Shown here piece by piece: positions 58,868-64,000 of a stretch of DNA of 64,000 nucleotides. The position numbers and the translations under genes were made by a program. The stretch lies in the NCBI GenBank assembly GCA_965227945.1, contig CBDDGQ010000006.1:1240001-1304000 (forward strand), read 5' to 3'. The notes beneath the pieces are model-generated. The model was not told where the DNA came from, searched no databases, and saw nothing but the letters and a program-made list of their open reading frames with translations. Within the stretch, counting starts at the first letter, position 1. Each line of letters opens with the position of its first letter. Source of the stretch: Azorhizobium sp965227945. Its GTDB lineage: Bacteria; Pseudomonadota; Alphaproteobacteria; Rhizobiales; Xanthobacteraceae.

Positions 58868-58931
58868 GGCCGGACGCACCGCGCGCCAGCGCTCCCGGAA
58901 CCGGGGGCGGCGACGACGGTTGCGTCCGGCG
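58868..58931 (-). promoter_or_regulatory. Long stem-loop in the pnp leader
   Basis: GCCGGACGCA (58869-58878) pairs with TGCGTCCGGC (58921-58930), with more pairing inside (CCCGG/CCGGG). It lies about 50 bases upstream of the pnp start. In E. coli a leader stem-loop cut by RNase III lets PNPase repress its own mRNA; this structure is in the right place for that kind of control. Confidence 0.55.
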
Positions 58932-59177
58932 ATCCTGCCATGACTTTCCTTGGAACTTCGCGGGTCCGCGGCAAGCCCCATGCCCACCGCGTCGTACGGG
59001 TCCGCAGAAAACGCCATCGGGCGATTTTCCGCGCGCGACGGCTTAAGCCTTCGCGCCATCAGTACGGTGGCGGGCGCGCCGAGGCCGGCTGCCCACCTGC
59101 CGCGCGCGCTGCGATCTGCGGGATGGCCCACCGATCGCGCCTGCGCGCCTTCACCCGGTCAGAGCCGGAACGTGCGC

Positions 59178-59195
59178 GCCGGGGAAGGCCCCGGC
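59178..59195 (-). terminator. GC-rich hairpin after rpsO
   Basis: GCCGGGG and CCCCGGC are separated by four bases, 20 bp downstream of the rpsO stop in the direction of transcription. There is no T-run. It may be a partial attenuator between rpsO and pnp. Confidence 0.45.
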
Positions 59196-59214
59196 CCGCA
59201 CCCCTTGCCAAGCG

Positions 59215-59484
59215 TCAGCGACGCAGGCCCAGCTTGCCGATGATGGTCTTGTAGCGGCCCTCATCCTTCTTCTTCAGATAGTCGAGAAGGCTGCGCCGCT
59301 GCGACACGAGCTTCAGAAGCCCGCGGCGGGAGTGGTTGTCCTTGTTATGGGACTTGAAGTGCTCGGTCAGGTTGGAGATGCGCTCGGAGAGGATCGCAAC
59401 CTGGACCTCCGGCGAGCCGGTATCGCCAGCCTTGGCACCATATTCCGTGATGAGCGCCAGCTTGCGCTCGTTGGTGATCGACAT
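59215..59484 (-). CDS. rpsO: 30S ribosomal protein S15
   Basis: The full 89-residue S15, with MSITNERKLALITEYGAK, GSPEVQVAILSERISNLTEHF and the rRNA-binding HNKDNHSRRGLLKLVSQRR. It binds the central domain of 16S rRNA. It stands 395 bp upstream of pnp on the same strand. truB, normally just upstream, is here about 4 kb away. Confidence 0.97.
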   Translation of the reverse strand: MSITNERKLALITEYGAKAGDTGSPEVQVAILSERISNLTEHFKSHNKDNHSRRGLLKLVSQRRSLLDYLKKKDEGRYKTIIGKLGLRR

Positions 59485-59675
59485 CGGGACGTCCTTTTCT
59501 GCTGATGGAGGCGGCGACCGGGGGCCAAAAGGCCGGAAGGGTCGCCTGAGCCGTTCGGCGGCCGGGCCGGGATGTCGTCCAGCGCGGTCATTCTCGAACG
59601 GAAACGGCGCGGGGGTTGAGACCGCGCCGCGCAATATACAGAAATTCCGCTTCCCGACCAGTGTTAAGTCAAATC

Positions 59676-59710
59676 GGCCGCAACCCTTTGGCGCGCAACG
59701 GGTTGCGGCC
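59676..59710. terminator. 11-bp inverted repeat between solute-binding protein gene and rpsO
   Basis: GGCCGCAACCC and GGGTTGCGGCC form a perfect stem with a 13-base loop, 7 bp after the stop of the solute-binding protein gene. There is no T-run in the leftward direction. It probably ends or shields that transcript ahead of rpsO. Confidence 0.5.
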
Positions 59711-59716
59711 GTCCGC

Positions 59717-61312
59717 TCACTGCAGGCCGATGGTGGTCAGGTCTTGGAACCAATGCTGAGCCTGCACGAAGCTCTTCACCTTGGGGTTGAGCGCGTGCGG
59801 GTTGGTGTCATGCACCACCCAGACCAAAGCCGCATCGTCCACCACCAGAGCGTGGACCTGGGCCATGAGTTCGTCCTGCTTCTTCGGGTCGAACGTGGTC
59901 TTGGCCTCGTCGATCAGGGCATCGACCTTGGGGTTGTTGTAGGAACCCCAGTTGACGCCCACGGGGGCCACCTGCCGGCTGTCGAAGAAGCGGATCAGGG
60001 CATAGAGCGGGTCTGAGGTGACGTAAGCGATATTGTTGGCGGTGATGCCGTTGTTGATCGGATCCTTCGCCCCCTTGCGCCAGTGGGTGTAGAGCGTCTC
60101 CAGCTCCACCACCTTGAACTCCACGTCGATACCCACTTCCTTCAGGTTCTGCTGGATATATTCGTTCATGGGCAGCGACAGCATCTGGCCGGTGCCGCCC
60201 TGGGCGATGATGAAGGTGGTCTTCAGCGGCTTCTCCACCGAATAGCCCGCTTCCTTCACCAGTTTGCGCGCCGCGTCCGGATCATACTTGATGTCGAAGG
60301 TCGGCTTGCCGAACCAGGGGCTGGCCGGGTCCACCTGCCCCTTGGCCGGGCTGGCGAGGCCGTTCATCAGGGCGACGATGCCGTCGCGGTCAATGGCCAG
60401 ATTGAGCGCCTTGCGCAGGCGCACGTCGGTCCAGGGCGAGCCGGGCAGCTTGGACAGATCGTAGTTCCACACATGCGGGGTGACGTTGGTCACGATCTTC
60501 ATGCCCGCCGCCTTCAGCTGCGGCACCGCGTCCGGCGCGGGGGTCTCGATGATGTCCACCTGGCCCGCCAGCAGGGCATTGGTGCGGGTGAGGGCTTCCG
60601 GCATAGGGATCAGGATCAGGCGATCGGCCTTGGCGCTGCGGGCCTTGTCCCAATAGGCCTCGTTACGCACCAGCTCCAGGCGCTCGCGGGGGACCAACTT
60701 GTCCTGCTTGAACGGGCCGGTGCCGGAGGGGCTGGCGGCGAACTTGTCCCAGTCCTTGCCCACCTTCTCGTACTGGGCGGGGCTGGAAACCAGGAACCAC
60801 AGCAGCTGATAGGGGAAGAAACTGTCGACGGTCTTGGTGGTGATCTCCACCGTATAGTCATCCACCTTGCGCCAGCTGGCCACGGAGGGCAGGCGGGTCT
60901 TCACCTGCGCCGCCTGGCGCTGGTCGAACTGGGGTGCCTTGTCATTGAGCACCTTGTCCAGGTTCCACACGACCGCATCGGCAGTGAAATCGGAGCCGTC
61001 ATGGAACTTCACGCCCTTGCGCAAGGTGAAGGTCCATTTGGTGGGGTCGGCCGGATCGGCTTTCCATTCGGTGGCAAGGCCCGGCACCAGCTTGCCCGGC
61101 TTGTCGGCCACATTCATCTCCCACGCCACCAGCGGGTCGTAGAGGGTGTAGCCGGTGAATTGATAGGCACCGGCGCCGCGATCTGGCTGTCCGGTGGTCA
61201 AGGGAATGTCGGCCATGGAAATGCCGTAGCGCACCACGCTCTCGGCTTTGGCGGCGCCGGCCAGCGCCACGCCCGCAATCACTGCGGCTATACCCAATAC
61301 TCGGCGCATCAT
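59717..61312 (-). CDS. ABC transporter solute-binding protein, family 5
   Basis: A 531-residue periplasmic binding protein of the peptide/opine/nickel family (SBP_bac_5). A signal peptide covers about residues 1-23 (RRVLGIAAVIAGVALAGAAKA). Family blocks are WTFTLRKGVKFHDGSDFTADAV, SPSGTGPFK, NEAYWD and VRLRKALNLAIDRDGIV. No permease or ATPase gene is adjacent, so the transporter partners lie elsewhere or it is an orphan. The ligand is unknown. Upstream there are an inverted repeat and a GntR-like operator. Confidence 0.88.
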   Translation of the reverse strand: MMRRVLGIAAVIAGVALAGAAKAESVVRYGISMADIPLTTGQPDRGAGAYQFTGYTLYDPLVAWEMNVADKPGKLVPGLATEWKADPADPTKWTFTLRKGVKFHDGSDFTADAVVWNLDKVLNDKAPQFDQRQAAQVKTRLPSVASWRKVDDYTVEITTKTVDSFFPYQLLWFLVSSPAQYEKVGKDWDKFAASPSGTGPFKQDKLVPRERLELVRNEAYWDKARSAKADRLILIPMPEALTRTNALLAGQVDIIETPAPDAVPQLKAAGMKIVTNVTPHVWNYDLSKLPGSPWTDVRLRKALNLAIDRDGIVALMNGLASPAKGQVDPASPWFGKPTFDIKYDPDAARKLVKEAGYSVEKPLKTTFIIAQGGTGQMLSLPMNEYIQQNLKEVGIDVEFKVVELETLYTHWRKGAKDPINNGITANNIAYVTSDPLYALIRFFDSRQVAPVGVNWGSYNNPKVDALIDEAKTTFDPKKQDELMAQVHALVVDDAALVWVVHDTNPHALNPKVKSFVQAQHWFQDLTTIGLQ

Positions 61313-61330
61313 GCGACGTCTTCCTTCCAG

Positions 61331-61384
61331 AGGGCGGATCGAACCGCCCTAGGGGAAGCAAGACACATGCCGATTTTGTATACA
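61331..61384. promoter_or_regulatory. Inverted repeat and GntR-like operator upstream of the solute-binding protein gene
   Basis: AGGGCGG/CCGCCCT (61331-61350, 6-base loop) lies 19 bp before the solute-binding protein start. Further up, TTTGTATACATTTT contains the 8-bp palindrome TGTATACA (61377-61384), which matches the core of sites bound by many GntR-family (FadR subgroup) regulators. The rest of the 398 bp up to dhaKL is AT-rich on the dhaKL side and holds no gene; both genes could be controlled from here. Confidence 0.45.
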
Positions 61385-61710
61385 TTTTCTCACGGATTTG
61401 TGTGCGGCCGCCCGGACGCCTGGCGTGCGGGGCTCTGAAGCCTGGACCGCCGCTCTCTCGGCCTGCGGCAGCAGCGAGCATCAGCATCGACTGAGCAGCC
61501 CGGATCGTTTAATTTCGCGATCAGTGCGCCCCCTCAAACACGTCGCCAGCTATATATGCTGCGCTGCAAAATTGAACCGGCCTTGTCAGTGCGGCCTGTG
61601 CGGCGCTTAACTTGGCTATCGCCGTCAATTCGAGCATATGCGCTGCCTTGATTTTCAGTATACCTCCAAAGGTGACGCAGCGACTGCTCCAAACCAAGCG
61701 GAACCGCCCC

Positions 61711-63372
61711 ATGAAGCATTTCTTCAATCGCCGAGAGAGCATCGTCACCGAGTCCCTGGATGGGCTTTTGCGCACCACGGCGTCGGGCAAGCTGGCGCGG
61801 CTGGACGGTTATCCGGGCATCAAGGTCATCGTCCGCGCCGACTGGGACAAGGCGCAGGTGGCGGTGATCTCCGGCGGCGGTGCCGGTCATGAGCCCTCTC
61901 ACGCCGGTTTCGTCGGCAAGGGCATGCTCACCGCCGCCGTCTCCGGCGAGATCTTCGCCTCCCCCAGCGTGGAGGCGGTGCTGACGGCCATCCGCGCCGT
62001 GACCGGCGCGCCGGGCTGCCTGCTGGTGGTGAAGAATTACACCGGCGACCGCCTCAATTTCGGCCTCGCCGCCGAGAAGGCACGGGCGGACGGCTTCGCA
62101 GTGGACATGGTGATCGTCGGCGACGACATCGCCTTGCCGGACATCGCCCAGCCGCGGGGCGTCGCCGGCACGTTGTTGGTGCACAAGATCGCCGGCCATG
62201 CGGCCGAAAGCGGCGCCGATCTCGCCGCCGTGGCGCAGGCGGCGCGGGCGGCGGCGGGGGACATCGTCTCGCTGGGCCTGTCGCTCTCCACCTGCTCCAT
62301 TCCCGGCCAGCCCCATGAGGAGCGCCTGAGCGAGAGCGAAGGCGAGCTGGGCCTCGGCATCCACGGCGAGCCGGGGGTGGAGCGCATCGCGATGCAATCC
62401 GCCGACGCGCTGATCGCCACCATGACGGAGCGCCTCGCCGCGCGCCTGACCGCGGGCGCCGCGCACGCTTTGCTGATCAACAATCTCGGCGCGGTCCCGC
62501 CGCTGGAGATGAGCCTGATCGCCGATGCGGTGCTCGCCTCACCCTTGGCGGAGCACGTGAAGCTGATCATCGGCCCGCGCCCGCTCATGACGGCGCTGAA
62601 CATGAACGGCTTCTCGCTCTCCTTGATCAAGCTGGACCCGGCCCGCGAGGCCGCCCTCCGCGCCCCCGTGGACCCCGCCGCCTGGGCGGTGCCGGTGGAA
62701 CGGCATGAGATCCAGGTGCTGCCTTTGCCCAAGGGGGCGGAAGAGGCCATTACCCCCGCCGCCAGCGGCAATGCGGCGCTCGAAGGTCTGCTGGATGCGG
62801 TCTGCACCCATCTCATCGCCCAGGAAGCCGAGTTGAACCGGCTCGACGCCCGCATCGGCGATGGCGACACCGGCTCCACCGTCGCCACTGCCGCGCGGGC
62901 GATCCAGGCGCATCTGGCCGAGCTGCCTTTGGCCAGCCTGCCCGCCGCCTTCGCCGCCATGGGCCATATCCTGGGCACCCATATGGGCGGATCGAGCGGC
63001 GTGCTGGCCTCGATCTTCTTCACCGCCGCCGCCAAGGCCCTGGACGACAGGGCCGACGTCCCGGCCGCTCTGCTGGCCGGCCTGGAGCGGGTGACCTTCT
63101 ATGGCGGCGCCACGCCGGGCGCCCGCACCCTGGTGGATGCGCTCGATCCCGGGCTGCGGGCATTGGCGGGCGAAGGCCCGGCCGGCGCCGCCCGCGCGGC
63201 CCGCGCCGGGGCGGAAGCCACCCGCACCATGACCCGCGCCACGGCGGGGCGCGCGGCCTATCTCAGCGCACAAAATCTGGACGGGGTGGCCGATCCGGGG
63301 GCGGTGGCGGTGGCGGGCATCTTCGAAGTGATCGCCGGCCATGGCGCCGGCGGGGCGCGCGCAGCGTCGTAG
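61711..63372 (+). CDS. ATP-dependent dihydroxyacetone kinase, DhaK-DhaL fusion
   Basis: A 553-residue single-chain kinase. The DhaK domain has ISGGGAGHEPSHAGFVG, and GIHGEPGVER carries the substrate-binding His218. The C-terminal DhaL domain (from about residue 355) has LDARIGDGDTGSTV and MGGSSGVLAS, which bind Mg-ATP. It should phosphorylate dihydroxyacetone or a related short ketose. The fused form uses ATP, not PEP via the PTS. The ATG at 61711 was chosen because the family begins MKHFFNRRESIV. A strong terminator follows. Confidence 0.92.
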   Translation: MKHFFNRRESIVTESLDGLLRTTASGKLARLDGYPGIKVIVRADWDKAQVAVISGGGAGHEPSHAGFVGKGMLTAAVSGEIFASPSVEAVLTAIRAVTGAPGCLLVVKNYTGDRLNFGLAAEKARADGFAVDMVIVGDDIALPDIAQPRGVAGTLLVHKIAGHAAESGADLAAVAQAARAAAGDIVSLGLSLSTCSIPGQPHEERLSESEGELGLGIHGEPGVERIAMQSADALIATMTERLAARLTAGAAHALLINNLGAVPPLEMSLIADAVLASPLAEHVKLIIGPRPLMTALNMNGFSLSLIKLDPAREAALRAPVDPAAWAVPVERHEIQVLPLPKGAEEAITPAASGNAALEGLLDAVCTHLIAQEAELNRLDARIGDGDTGSTVATAARAIQAHLAELPLASLPAAFAAMGHILGTHMGGSSGVLASIFFTAAAKALDDRADVPAALLAGLERVTFYGGATPGARTLVDALDPGLRALAGEGPAGAARAARAGAEATRTMTRATAGRAAYLSAQNLDGVADPGAVAVAGIFEVIAGHGAGGARAAS

Positions 63373-63401
63373 ACAGGCGCAGCGCGGACCTCAGAAACGA
63401 C

Positions 63402-63437
63402 AAAGGGCTCGGCGCGCACGCCGTGCCCTTCTTTTTT
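63402..63437 (+). terminator. Rho-independent terminator after dhaKL
   Basis: AAAGGGC..GGCG and CGCC..GCCCTT form a long stem with a four-base loop, followed by CTTTTTT on the plus strand. It also lies 9 bp past the end of truB, which reads the other way, and may serve both. Confidence 0.85.
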
Positions 63438-63445
63438 AAGGCCGA

Positions 63446-64000
63446 TCAGGCCTCGAAGTCGGGCTCCTCACGCGGCAGGTCCGCTTGGGAAAAATCTTCG
63501 CGGAGGGCGCGCGGGGCGGCGGGGCGCACCGGCGGGCGGCCCTGCTTGGCCCAGTTGAACACCCGGTGCGGCAGCACTTCGCCGCCCTGGGCATCGCCGA
63601 TGGCGATCAGCGAGTCCTGGCACAGGATGGCCACATGGCCGTCCAGGATCGGCGCGTCGCGGCCGCGCAGGATCACCGGCTGGCCACAGCGCAGGCGATG
63701 GGCGTCGGACGGGGTGACCGAGAGCTGCGGGATCTCCTCCAGCGCCGAACCGACCGGGTCCAGGGCCTCGAACAGGTCGGCGTCGCCGGCCTCGGCGCGG
63801 GCGCGCAATTCGTCCAGCGGCACCAGATCGGCTTCCAGGAACGGGCCGACGCAGGCGCGGCGCAGCATGGAGACATGGCCGCGAGTGCCCAGCAGCCGGC
63901 CGAGATCGCGGGCGATGGCGCGCACATAGGTGCCCTTGCCGCATTCCGCCTCCAGCACCGCATGGTCGGCGTCGGGGCGCTCCACCAGCTCGATGCGGTG
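63446..64000 (-). CDS. truB: tRNA pseudouridine(55) synthase, C-terminal part
   Basis: The window ends inside this gene; about 185 C-terminal residues are present and the start lies beyond position 64000. Visible are AECGKGTYVRAIARDLGRLLG and HVSMLRRACVGPF, both characteristic of TruB, and then the PUA-like tail. It modifies U55 in tRNA. In most alphaproteobacteria truB directly precedes rpsO; here two unrelated genes lie between. Confidence 0.92.
   Translation of the reverse strand, partial: HRIELVERPDADHAVLEAECGKGTYVRAIARDLGRLLGTRGHVSMLRRACVGPFLEADLVPLDELRARAEAGDADLFEALDPVGSALEEIPQLSVTPSDAHRLRCGQPVILRGRDAPILDGHVAILCQDSLIAIGDAQGGEVLPHRVFNWAKQGRPPVRPAAPRALREDFSQADLPREEPDFEA

Overview
The window is GC-rich alphaproteobacterial chromosome, most likely from the order Hyphomicrobiales (Rhizobiales) and possibly a Xanthobacteraceae relative. 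This is inferred from an RkpA/G/H-type lipid synthase operon beside a Kps-type exporter, rhizobial-style small conserved proteins, a PduO adenosyltransferase next to a small twin-transmembrane protein, and an rpsO-pnp pair of alphaproteobacterial type. I saw no rRNA, tRNA or CRISPR array.

Region 1 (1-13.8 kb, plus strand) is one tightly packed operon. It encodes a reducing type I polyketide/fatty acid synthase ending in an ACP with no thioesterase (rkpA), a PLP-dependent alpha-oxoamine synthase (rkpG), a short-chain reductase (rkpH), and an ABC capsule exporter laid out kpsE-kpsM-kpsE-kpsT with 4-bp overlaps. The likely logic is that the synthase builds an acyl chain, the oxoamine synthase releases it onto an amino acid, the reductase reduces the ketone, and this lipid serves the exported capsular (K-antigen) polysaccharide. 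The lipid structure is inference.

Region 2 (13.8-45.3 kb) is a lower-GC, mosaic polysaccharide locus on both strands. It holds six family-4-type glycosyltransferases, a GT2-like chimera, a WcbI-type protein, a CDP-alcohol phosphotransferase, an FkbM methyltransferase, gmd and rmd (GDP-D-rhamnose), and a five-gene cassette (nucleotidyltransferase, GDPD-like, HAD phosphatase, second nucleotidyltransferase, cupin). Decay is obvious: one gene has an in-frame stop, one is probably frameshifted, ISL3, IS66 and possibly IS256 remnants are present, and one intact IS3-family element abuts a remnant of a related element.

Region 3 (45.4-49.3 kb, minus strand) has a cytochrome P450, manC (GDP-mannose supply for Gmd/Rmd), a cob(I)alamin adenosyltransferase and a small membrane protein.

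Region 4 (49.6-64 kb) is core-like: an MFS transporter, two tandem methyl-accepting chemotaxis proteins with almost identical signalling halves, two small conserved proteins, pnp, rpsO, a family-5 solute-binding protein, a DhaK-DhaL fusion kinase, and the 3' part of truB running off the window. The solute-binding protein and dhaKL lie between truB and rpsO, which are usually adjacent.
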